Shown piece by piece: positions 1 through 5,859 of a DNA stretch of 8,828 bases (position 1 is the first letter of the stretch; every line of letters starts with the position of its first letter). The stretch is from positions 1 to 8,828 of the forward strand of contig CANQYN010000042.1 in assembly GCA_947628105.1 (NCBI GenBank), given 5' to 3'. The stretch is from an uncultured Bacilli bacterium. Its GTDB lineage: Bacteria; Bacillota_I; Bacilli_A; RF39; UBA660. The notes beneath the pieces are model-generated. The model did not search any database, was not told the origin of the DNA, and worked only from the letters and a program-made list of their open reading frames with translations. A program made the position numbers and the translations under genes.

Positions 1-905
1 AAAATACCTCCCAATAAATAGCCTTTATTATATTCTAAATGACTTGGTTCAACAGGGGTTTCTCCATGAAAATTAATATCCATCGCATGCTTTGGTTTTC
101 TTTTTTTCATCGGAAGGGTTTCCACCCAATCTTTTCCTCCCACTTCTCCACAGCATTGTTCTCCATACCATTTCCTTACTACTTTTTGAATATTATTATA
201 AGAATAAAATTTTCTTCCCTCAAATTGATATTCTTTTAACGGATAAACATCTTTCTTTAAAAAAATAGGTTCATGTAAAAATTTTTCCCAAGGAACAGAG
301 ATAGGTTGAGAAACATATTTGCTATTTTCATTCATACGGCTATATTTATTAGAAAGCCACACGACAAATGATTTAAGAGGAATCATATTAATATGTAAAT
401 TTTCAAACAAAACGATAAAGGGCATAATTATTTTTACTATGGTTCTAAAAATTTGATCAATTATTTTATTATCTGACACATTATCATAAATAATAACATC
501 TAAAAAAATACCATTCCCACTTTTACAGCGATTCGGAAGTAAAAAATTAACTTCTTCACAATAAGTATTTCGTTTCCTAATTTTCATCATAGGTCCGGAA
601 ATTACATTATATCTTTTATCAGTTTCATAACATTGGAAATAAAAATCTTTTGACAAATCTTTTTGTAAAGCTTTAATAAATTTATCCCAATGTTTTTTCG
701 GAATAGCAATATCCATATCATCATCCCAAGGAATAAAACCTTTGTAATTTACAATTCCTAAAGCAGATCCCCCAATCAATAGATATTCAATTTTATTTTT
801 ACGGCAGATGCGATCTACTTCATCCATAATTGATAACACTTGTAGTTGTAAATCTCTAACTTTTACTTTTTTTCCGTTTTTCAGTTTTTTTATTATGTAT
901 TCCAT
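1..905 (-). CDS. licD: LicD family phosphotransferase, 3' end cut by the window edge
   Basis: The first 301 codons read without a stop from the ATG at 905 to the left edge; the C-terminus is missing. Residues 45-50 read GGSALG and 57-65 read FIPWDDDMD, the LicD nucleotidyltransferase-fold signature whose Asp residues bind metal. FLDVIIYD (134-141) matches the second conserved acidic strand, and FEG (228-230) plus WYG (246-248) match the C-terminal part of the family. Family members typically move phosphocholine or a related phospho-alcohol from a CDP carrier onto teichoic acid or surface glycans; the substrate here cannot be read from sequence. No signal peptide is evident at the lysine-rich N-terminus, so a cytoplasmic role is inferred. 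An AGGTGA site lies 5 bases before the ATG. It follows rpsR but has its own promoter, so it is probably a separate unit. LicD membership is secure; exact role is not. Confidence 0.88.
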   Translation of the reverse strand, partial: MEYIIKKLKNGKKVKVRDLQLQVLSIMDEVDRICRKNKIEYLLIGGSALGIVNYKGFIPWDDDMDIAIPKKHWDKFIKALQKDLSKDFYFQCYETDKRYNVISGPMMKIRKRNTYCEEVNFLLPNRCKSGNGIFLDVIIYDNVSDNKIIDQIFRTIVKIIMPFIVLFENLHINMIPLKSFVVWLSNKYSRMNENSKYVSQPISVPWEKFLHEPIFLKKDVYPLKEYQFEGRKFYSYNNIQKVVRKWYGEQCCGEVGGKDWVETLPMKKRKPKHAMDINFHGETPVEPSHLEYNKGYLLGGI

Positions 906-935
906 TCACATCACCTGCCTATTTTCTTAAAATTA

Positions 936-944
936 ATTATATCA
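936..944 (-). promoter_or_regulatory. Extended -10 promoter of licD
   Basis: The minus strand reads TGATATAAT here, a perfect TATAAT with the upstream TG of an extended -10 element. No good -35 is present: 17 bases upstream lies TTACTT, inside the U-tract and arm of the rpsR terminator. The start of transcription would be near 929, giving a leader of about 24 bases with AGGTGA at 911-916. Confidence 0.6.
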
Positions 945-952
945 TATATAAT

Positions 953-977
953 AAAAAAAAGTAAGATATTCTTACTT
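953..977 (-). terminator. Rho-independent terminator of rpsF-ssb-rpsR
   Basis: On the minus strand, AAGTAAG (977-971) pairs with CTTACTT (965-959) around a 5-base loop and is followed by eight T residues (960-953). The rpsR stop codon (974-972) is inside the first arm. The stem is AT-rich and short, so termination may be partial. Confidence 0.65.
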
Positions 978-1193
978 TACAAATGGTATTAAAGCCATAT
1001 GACGTGCTTTTTTTACCTCACGAGCGACAATTCTTTGATGTCTTGAACATGTTCCTGTAATTCTTCTAGGTAAAATTTTTCCTTTGTCGCTACTAATATA
1101 TTTTTTCATGACTTCTACGTTTTTATAGTCAACTGGTTTCCCAGCACACATCTGACAAATTTTTTTCTTTTTTCTACCGTGAAATTCTGCCAT
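972..1193 (-). CDS. rpsR: Small ribosomal subunit protein bS18
   Basis: This 73-residue basic protein has the bS18 core: VDYKNVEVMKKYI (21-33), then GKILPRRITGTCSRHQR (38-54) and the C-terminal KKARHMALIPFV. bS18 sits on the platform of the 30S subunit next to bS6 and contacts 16S rRNA. It carries C13, C16, C49 and H52 in the arrangement of the zinc-binding (C+) form of S18; from memory, B. subtilis S18 has lost these ligands. The start is set by AGGAGG seven bases upstream of the ATG. It is the last gene of rpsF-ssb-rpsR, 16 bases after ssb, and its stop lies inside the terminator hairpin. Identification is secure; zinc binding is inferred from the ligand pattern. Confidence 0.97.
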   Translation of the reverse strand: MAEFHGRKKKKICQMCAGKPVDYKNVEVMKKYISSDKGKILPRRITGTCSRHQRIVAREVKKARHMALIPFVK

Positions 1194-1209
1194 TTTATAT
1201 CCTCCTTTT

Positions 1210-1680
1210 TTAATCTAAAAAGTTATCATCTATAGAAACGCTATCTCCAAAATCTGCGAATGGATCATCTTCAACATTGATACTATTTGAATTATTTTCT
1301 TGATAATCATAAGGTGTCACATCGGAAGAATTGGAGTTGCTATTTGCGGAAGATTCTCTTTGGGCTTTACTTTCTACAAAGTAAAAAGAGTCTAATACAA
1401 CATCTGTTGTATAACGTTTACTTCCATCCTTATCATCATAACTTCCTGTTTGAATTCGACCTTCAAGAGCGATTTGATTTCCTTTATCAAAATATTGACA
1501 AACTGTTTCCGCTTGTTTTCTCCAAGCGACAACATTGATAAAATCCGCTTGTCTTTGCCCGTTCTGATCGCTAAATTGACGATTAACTGCTACTGTGAAT
1601 CTCGTATATGGAACTGCAGATCCCGTATGCCTTAATTCTGGTTTTGCTGTTAATCTTCCTAATAATATTACTCTATTCAT
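1210..1680 (-). CDS. ssb: Single-stranded DNA-binding protein
   Basis: This protein of 156 residues begins MNRVILLGRLTAKPELR, the standard start of the SSB OB fold, which runs to about residue 104 and includes FTVAVNR (28-34), DFINVVAWRKQAE (46-58) and KGNQIALEGRIQTGSY (66-81). SSB tetramers cover single-stranded DNA at forks and recruit repair and replication enzymes through their C-terminal tip. The tail from about 105 is Ser/Asn-rich, then acidic. It ends DDNFLD instead of the usual DD(I/L)PF, and a DDPF sits internally at 138-141. AAGGTGAGG lies upstream of the ATG. The gene lies between rpsF and rpsR, 16 bases from each, the normal place for the essential SSB of Bacillota. Confidence 0.96.
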   Translation of the reverse strand: MNRVILLGRLTAKPELRHTGSAVPYTRFTVAVNRQFSDQNGQRQADFINVVAWRKQAETVCQYFDKGNQIALEGRIQTGSYDDKDGSKRYTTDVVLDSFYFVESKAQRESSANSNSNSSDVTPYDYQENNSNSINVEDDPFADFGDSVSIDDNFLD

Positions 1681-1696
1681 ATTAATACCTCACCTT

Positions 1697-1987
1697 TTAA
1701 GCTTCTACTTTTGTAATTAAGAAACGAATAACATCTGTGCTTATTCTAGCTAAACGATCAAATTCTTTAATTGCTTTATCATCTTTTGCTTCTATTTCAA
1801 GTAAGAAGTAATATCCGCTTTTGAATTTTTTAATTTCATAAGCTAACTCTTTTTGACCTAAGTCTTTTGATTCTGTTACCTTTCCTCCATTGTTAGTAAT
1901 GATTTTTGTGAAATTTTCACTTACTTTCTTCACATCTTCTTCACTTAATGTAGGTTTTACGATAAACATAATTTCATAGTTTTTCAT
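1697..1987 (-). CDS. rpsF: Small ribosomal subunit protein bS6
   Basis: This 96-residue protein has the full bS6 ferredoxin-like fold: MKNYEIMFIVKPTLSEEDV at the N-terminus, the GGKVTESKDLGQKELAYEIKK region (34-54), GYYFLLEIEA (58-67), and RISTDVIRFLITK near the C-terminus (81-93). bS6 binds bS18 and with it a three-way junction of 16S rRNA on the 30S platform. It heads the rpsF-ssb-rpsR operon. The start is fixed by a near-perfect AAGGAGGT site (2001-1994) six bases before the ATG. Expression is probably autoregulated by the bS6:bS18 pair through the leader, as known in other bacteria; the leader here shows suitable structure (see 1988-2049). Confidence 0.97.
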   Translation of the reverse strand: MKNYEIMFIVKPTLSEEDVKKVSENFTKIITNNGGKVTESKDLGQKELAYEIKKFKSGYYFLLEIEAKDDKAIKEFDRLARISTDVIRFLITKVEA

Positions 1988-2049
1988 CTTTCCACCTCCT
2001 TATGGTCTTTGGCTTTTCTTAAAAAAAGCAAGGAGTATTTCTACTCGCC
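1988..2049 (-). promoter_or_regulatory. Structured leader of the rpsF-ssb-rpsR mRNA, possible bS6:bS18 autoregulatory element
   Basis: The transcript should start near 2047-2050 and runs at once into a hairpin: GAGTA (2046-2042), loop GAAA, TACTC (2037-2033), with an outer GGC/GCT clamp (2049-2047 with 2029-2027) across a three-base CTT bulge, then seven T residues (2027-2021). Two competing pairings exist. GCTTTT (2029-2024) can pair with AAAAGC (2017-2012), breaking the clamp and U-tract. CTCCTT (2035-2030) is the exact complement of the AAGGAG (2001-1996) of the rpsF ribosome binding site. Bacterial rpsF leaders bound by bS6:bS18 are known and have a bulged hairpin. Here the bulge is CTT, not the CCG I recall for the known motif, so family membership is uncertain. 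Confidence 0.5.
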
Positions 2050-2053
2050 ATTG

Positions 2054-2082
2054 ATTATAACAAAAAAAAGATATATTGTAAA
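2054..2082 (-). promoter_or_regulatory. SigmaA-type promoter of rpsF-ssb-rpsR
   Basis: On the minus strand, TTTACA (2082-2077) and TATAAT (2059-2054) are separated by exactly 17 bases: a one-mismatch -35 and a perfect -10. This is the best promoter in the window, as expected for a ribosomal operon. The -35 and spacer lie within the terminator hairpin that follows ychF. Confidence 0.85.
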
Positions 2083-2093
2083 TATCTTTTTTT
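2062..2093 (-). terminator. AT-rich terminator downstream of ychF
   Basis: A 12-base-pair stem forms on the minus strand (2093-2082 with 2074-2063; core GATAT/ATATC, loop of seven) and ends in a run of eight T residues. It has only one GC pair, so it is weak and works in a near-symmetric way. It stands about 60 bases after the ychF stop; the T-rich stretch between (2094-2154) shows nothing else. Confidence 0.5.
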
Positions 2094-2154
2094 ATCTTAT
2101 GCTACAGTTTTTTATTTCATTCTTTTTTATTACATTGTCTTTATCATTATTTTT

Positions 2155-3255
2155 TTAAACATTAAAACGGAATAAACAGATATCTCCATCTTGCATGATA
2201 TAATCTTTTCCTTCTAATCGAAGTTTTCCCGCTTCTTTTACCGCTTTTTCATTTCCGTATTTTTCTAAATCACCATAACTCATAACCTCTGCTTTAATAA
2301 ATCCTTTTTGAAAATCAGTATGAATGATTCCAGCACATTCTGGAGCTTTCATTCCTTTTTTAAAAGTCCAAGCACGACATTCATCAATTCCAGCAGTAAA
2401 GTAAGTAGCAAGTCCTAATAGATCATAAGTTTCTTGAATTAATTGTTTTAATCCGCTTTTTTCAATTCCTAAATCTTTTAAAAATTCTTCTTTTTCTTCC
2501 TCGTTTAATTCTCCTAATTCAGCTTCTATCTTCGCACTGACTACCACTACTTTAGCGTTTTCTTTTTTGGCATATTCTCTTACCTGTTCAACATAATCAT
2601 TACTTCCTACTACTAAATCTTCTTCATTGACATTTGCCATATAAATAATTGGTTTTAATGTTAACAAATTAAAATTCTTTATTAATTTTAATTCCTCTTC
2701 TTCAAAGGAAAGTTGTCGAAGAGGAATATCTTTTTCTAAGGCATCTTTCATTTTATTTAACAAGTCAACTTCTTCTTTAATATCTTTTTCTCTTGACATT
2801 GCAGCCTTTTTCCCAATTCGATTTAAGCGATTCATAATTACTTCTAAATCTGCAAGCATTAATTCCACATTGATTACTTCAATATCACGAATAGGATCAA
2901 TATTTCCATCTACGTGAATGATATTTGCATCGTCAAAACATCGTACTACTTCACAAATTGCATCTACTTCGCGAATATGAGATAAAAACTGATTCCCAAG
3001 TCCTTCTCCTTTGGAAGCTCCTTTGACAAGTCCAGCGATATCAGTAAATTCAAAAGAGGTGGGAACAAGATTTTTAGGATGATATAATTCATTTAAAAAG
3101 TCTAATCTTTTATCTGGTACCATGACAACTCCAACATTAGGATCTATCGTAGCAAATGGATAATTTGCTATTAAAATTTCATTTTTTGTAATAGCATTAA
3201 ATAAGGTTGATTTTCCTACATTAGGAAGTCCGACAATTCCAGCTCGTAAACTCAC
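2155..3255 (-). CDS. ychF: Ribosome-associated ATPase YchF (Obg family)
   Basis: YchF is an Obg-family P-loop NTPase that prefers ATP, binds ribosomes and acts in translation and stress control. Numbered from the GTG start, the P-loop is GLPNVGKST (9-17), the switch/G3 region is DIAGLVKGAS (72-81), and the G4 position reads NVNE (208-211) in place of NKxD, the known cause of the ATP preference. A coiled-coil stretch lies near 125-180, and a TGS domain fills about 281-366. I chose the GTG at 3255: it has AGGAGA seven bases upstream, gives the usual VSLRAGIVG start and about 366 residues. An in-frame TTG at 3273 would place this binding site inside the gene and start almost at the predicted transcript end. 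It has its own promoter, after the transporter's terminator. Confidence 0.96.
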   Translation of the reverse strand: MSLRAGIVGLPNVGKSTLFNAITKNEILIANYPFATIDPNVGVVMVPDKRLDFLNELYHPKNLVPTSFEFTDIAGLVKGASKGEGLGNQFLSHIREVDAICEVVRCFDDANIIHVDGNIDPIRDIEVINVELMLADLEVIMNRLNRIGKKAAMSREKDIKEEVDLLNKMKDALEKDIPLRQLSFEEEELKLIKNFNLLTLKPIIYMANVNEEDLVVGSNDYVEQVREYAKKENAKVVVVSAKIEAELGELNEEEKEEFLKDLGIEKSGLKQLIQETYDLLGLATYFTAGIDECRAWTFKKGMKAPECAGIIHTDFQKGFIKAEVMSYGDLEKYGNEKAVKEAGKLRLEGKDYIMQDGDICLFRFNV

Positions 3256-3262
3256 ATAATCA

Positions 3263-3268
3263 TCTCCT
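3263..3268 (-). promoter_or_regulatory. Ribosome binding site that decides the ychF start
   Basis: AGGAGA on the minus strand stands seven bases before GTG at 3255. It falls within the reading frame if TTG at 3273 is used, so it supports the shorter protein. An ATG between them is out of frame and is followed at once by TGA. Confidence 0.75.
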
Positions 3269-3281
3269 GTCAATTGAATTT

Positions 3282-3290
3282 AGTATATCA
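3282..3290 (-). promoter_or_regulatory. Extended -10 promoter of ychF
   Basis: The minus strand reads TGATATACT, an extended -10 (TGn plus TATACT, one mismatch). The -35 region at 17 bases, TAGATT, is poor. The transcript would start near 3275, about 20 bases before the GTG start. Confidence 0.5.
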
Positions 3291-3312
3291 TCTTTTTTAT
3301 AATTAATCTAGT

Positions 3313-3336
3313 AAAAAAAGAATCGATCGATTCTTT
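3313..3336 (-). terminator. Terminator of the parA-to-transporter operon
   Basis: A perfect 20-base palindrome (3317-3336, AAAGAATCGA and its complement) folds into a stem closed over GATC and runs into seven T residues on the minus strand (3319-3313). The transporter's TAA stop (3337-3335) overlaps the first arm by two bases. On the plus strand it lacks a useful T run, so it is one-directional. Confidence 0.8.
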
Positions 3337-4858
3337 ATAAAGTGGTATAAGTTCCTATACCGATAGGAAGTCCTATCAAATACCATAAACTAATAAATAA
3401 TATCCAGAATATAGCAATAATTAAAATTGTTGGAAATAACATTTTCATAATATTAAATAAACTGATTTCTTTTTTATCGTCACTTCGATATTTTTCTAGA
3501 AAAGCTAGAACAATGATGAAATAGATAAAGAAAGGAGAAATTGCTTTTCCAACAGCATCCGCTACTTTAAAGATAAATTGTGTAAAATCTGGTGTAATAT
3601 TAGATCTCATAAATAAAGGAACGATGGTCGATGACATTAATTCCCATTTTGTATAGGTATCAGGGACTAAAATACTGGCGATAATTACAATTAGGAAAAA
3701 GCTAATAATAAGAGCAATTCCAGAAAATTTTAATGAACTCATCAATGTAATTAATCGAGCTAAAACAACTTGTCCTAAATTAGTCCATTCTAATATAGCA
3801 AGCATTTGTGATGCAAAAAACATCAAAACAAATACATATCCTAAATTTTCAAAGTTTTTTGATAATCCTAAACTATACTCATTACTTGTTTTAATATTTC
3901 CAGAAATTTTTCCGTATACAAAGCCCATCATCATCATAATTAGTACAATGATAGCCACGAGTCCTTCGCGAAAAGGTGATGTTTTACTAAATAATTTCGC
4001 AATATACGTAGAAGCAGAATTATCAAGTAAAATTCCAGCTCCAGGTAATTTTACATCAGTTACCATATAAATAACTACCAAGACTCCTAATAGTCCAGAT
4101 AACAATGCTAAACGTAATCCTTTTTTAGAATATTGTAATTCTTCTTCTTCAATTTCCTGTTTTTTCGGAAATTTTGGAACAAGGAAATGGCTAATGGCAA
4201 GATAAGCAATATATGCTAAAAGAATGGTTGAAGCAATCATTATATAAATAGTAGATAATAATCTAAAAGTATAATTTTGATCCACATCTACAATGGCCGC
4301 TGCTTCTGTCAATAAACCTAATGAATAATCATTGTAGTTAAATATTATTCCTGTCCCATATCCCAAGGTAATACCAATAAATACAATTAATATTCCTAAA
4401 ATAGGACTACGATTTAAATATTTATATAATACTCCAACAAGCGGGATTAAGAAAACATAACTGTATTCCCCAATCACAGAACTCATAATTCCAACCAATA
4501 ATGTCAAAAAGATAACAACTCCAAATTTTATCTTTTTTCCTTTACTGAAAACAGCATCTAAAAAACCACTTTTTTCCCAAATACCAATTCCAATTAACGA
4601 TATAATAATTAATACTAGAGGCTCAAAATTTTTAAAATTTGTAATAGTATTCCCCACAATATAACGAAGACCTTGTACACTAAAGATATTGTTAACAATG
4701 ATTAACGAATCGTTTAATACTCCATTATCAATAGAAGTCTTATATGCTTGAAATCCTAACTTAGATAGTACAAAACTAGCTAGTGCAATGACAAAGGTAA
4801 AAATAAATAAAGTTGATACTACTCCATAAAAATGTTTTGTTTTTCTTTTTCTTGCCAT
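3335..4858 (-). CDS. AbgT family membrane transporter
   Basis: A 507-residue polytopic membrane protein of AbgT length, with about 11-13 hydrophobic segments (first at about 12-33, last at about 473-498). Family hallmarks in order: GIGIWEKSGFLDAV (90-103), LTEAAAIVD (183-191), the YSLGLSKNFENLGYVFVLMFFASQ region (328-351), WTNLG (358-362), KWELMSSTIVPLFM (404-417), and ITPDFTQFIFKVADAVGKAISPF (421-443), ending in LIGLPIGIG. AbgT proteins were first linked to p-aminobenzoyl-glutamate uptake; MtrF and YdaH export sulfonamides. Substrate and direction here are unknown. Several positions differ from what I recall as consensus: GEYSYV (130-135) where SDAGYV is usual, and FKVAD where FRIGD is usual. 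It starts nine bases after the DUF951 gene, whose TAG stop is part of its AGGAGG site, so it is the last gene of the parA operon. The family call is firm. Confidence 0.85.
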   Translation of the reverse strand: MARKRKTKHFYGVVSTLFIFTFVIALASFVLSKLGFQAYKTSIDNGVLNDSLIIVNNIFSVQGLRYIVGNTITNFKNFEPLVLIIISLIGIGIWEKSGFLDAVFSKGKKIKFGVVIFLTLLVGIMSSVIGEYSYVFLIPLVGVLYKYLNRSPILGILIVFIGITLGYGTGIIFNYNDYSLGLLTEAAAIVDVDQNYTFRLLSTIYIMIASTILLAYIAYLAISHFLVPKFPKKQEIEEEELQYSKKGLRLALLSGLLGVLVVIYMVTDVKLPGAGILLDNSASTYIAKLFSKTSPFREGLVAIIVLIMMMMGFVYGKISGNIKTSNEYSLGLSKNFENLGYVFVLMFFASQMLAILEWTNLGQVVLARLITLMSSLKFSGIALIISFFLIVIIASILVPDTYTKWELMSSTIVPLFMRSNITPDFTQFIFKVADAVGKAISPFFIYFIIVLAFLEKYRSDDKKEISLFNIMKMLFPTILIIAIFWILFISLWYLIGLPIGIGTYTTL

Positions 4859-4867
4859 ATAATCCTC

Positions 4868-5050
4868 CTAATATTTTAAAACTTTCTTTAATTTTTTATT
4901 AAACTCGATACGAGGTAACATAATATTTCTTCCACAAGCGATACATTTTATTTTAATATCTGCGCCTACTCTCGTAATTTCCCATTCATTTGTTCCACAA
5001 GGATGTTGTTTTTTCATGACAACAATACTTCCTAATTGATATTCAGGCAT
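4868..5050 (-). CDS. DUF951 family small protein (YyzM-like)
   Basis: A 60-residue protein with the DUF951 pattern: MKKQHPCGTNEWEITRVGAD (12-31) followed by IKCIACGRNIMLPR (34-47) and a lysine-rich end. H16, C18, C36 and C39 form a plausible zinc-binding set, and the compact basic fold suggests a nucleic-acid or ribosome partner; both points are inferred and the function is unknown. The family is known from Bacillota next to ychF and parB (yyzM in B. subtilis), which matches this context. It overlaps the end of mscS by eight bases (ATGCCTGA), with only a weak GGTGA site upstream, so translational coupling to mscS is likely. Confidence 0.9.
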   Translation of the reverse strand: MPEYQLGSIVVMKKQHPCGTNEWEITRVGADIKIKCIACGRNIMLPRIEFNKKLKKVLKY

Positions 5051-5855
5051 TTTTTATCACCATCTTATCATAGGGTAATTTTATTTTATTTTTCTTTAAT
5101 TCTTTTACAATTTCTTCTCTAAGAATACATTCTGTATCAAATTTATTTGGATATTTTACCGGTACTACCATGGTATATTCAATCCCTGTACAAGGTAAGT
5201 CAGTCGTTTTCCAAAGTTCTACTTTTCCTCTTATTTTTGGAAGTTCGTTTGTTAAGCGTTCACATAAAGCTGTCAATATTTTATCTACTTTTTCAATATC
5301 TGCTTCATAAGAGACTTGGAAAATAGCTTGAGCTAATACTTTTTCCATGCTATGATTGATAATTTCTAAAATATTACGATTAGCGATTATTTTTACTTCT
5401 CCATTATAAGATTTGATTTTGGTAGAACGAAGTCCCATAGCGACAACTTCACCACGAAACCCATTTATTGTAATATAATCACCCAACACGTATTGATTTT
5501 CAATTAGGATAGTAAGCCCTCCTAAGAAATCTTTTAATATATCTTGAGCAGCCAACCCAGCAACTAAGCTGACAATTCCTAAAGAGGCAATAAACCCACT
5601 CGTCGATATTCCTAAAATTTCTAATATAATTAATAAATCAATAATAATGGTAAAATATTTAAATATATTTACAATGACAGAAATTATCGTTTTTCCTTTT
5701 CTAGCTTCTAGATGAGTAACACGAATGGATAACATTTTTCTTAAAATATGTCGAATTAACAAATATATAACAGTAGAGAAAAGTATCACTAATATAATTT
5801 TTACTAATTCTTCTGGTAAACCAAATGTTAAATCTATTTTTAAACTTTCTAACAT
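5043..5855 (-). CDS. mscS: Small-conductance mechanosensitive channel, MscS family
   Basis: This 270-residue channel has the three-helix MscS layout: TM1 about 16-37, TM2 about 57-81, and pore-lining TM3 from about 86, with the Gly/Ala-rich run SLGIVSLVAGLAAQDILKDF (91-110). The beta domain follows, with LIENQYVLGDYITING (117-132), G(E)V at 135-137 and GLRSTKIKSYNGEVKIIANR (141-160), then the alpha/beta cytoplasmic vestibule to about 265. Such channels open under membrane tension and release solutes after osmotic downshock. The ATG is four bases after the parB stop; AAGGAG in front of it is formed by the last two parB codons, so translation is probably coupled. An MscS gene beside parB is common in Bacillota. 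It ends in TGA, which shows that the standard code is used. Confidence 0.93.
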   Translation of the reverse strand: MLESLKIDLTFGLPEELVKIILVILFSTVIYLLIRHILRKMLSIRVTHLEARKGKTIISVIVNIFKYFTIIIDLLIILEILGISTSGFIASLGIVSLVAGLAAQDILKDFLGGLTILIENQYVLGDYITINGFRGEVVAMGLRSTKIKSYNGEVKIIANRNILEIINHSMEKVLAQAIFQVSYEADIEKVDKILTALCERLTNELPKIRGKVELWKTTDLPCTGIEYTMVVPVKYPNKFDTECILREEIVKELKKNKIKLPYDKMVIKNA

Positions 5856-5859
5856 ATTT

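Noticed and set aside
39..239. Plus-strand open frame of 66 codons
   Set aside because: It lies antisense within licD, resembles no family, and lacks a binding site; the licD frame explains the coding signal.
1287..1635. Two plus-strand open frames opposite ssb
   Set aside because: They are antisense shadows of the well-supported ssb frame and have no recognisable domain.
2910..2930. Possible parS site (ACGTGAA within ychF)
   Set aside because: Only one half of TGTTTCACGTGAAACA matches; the other half does not. No convincing parS was found anywhere in the window.
3317..3336. 20-base perfect palindrome as a regulator binding site
   Set aside because: It overlaps a stop codon and runs into a T tract on the minus strand, so a terminator explains it fully.
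5043..5045. Mycoplasma-type code (TGA = Trp)
   Set aside because: TGA ends mscS at the expected length and tryptophans are coded by TGG, for example in ssb.
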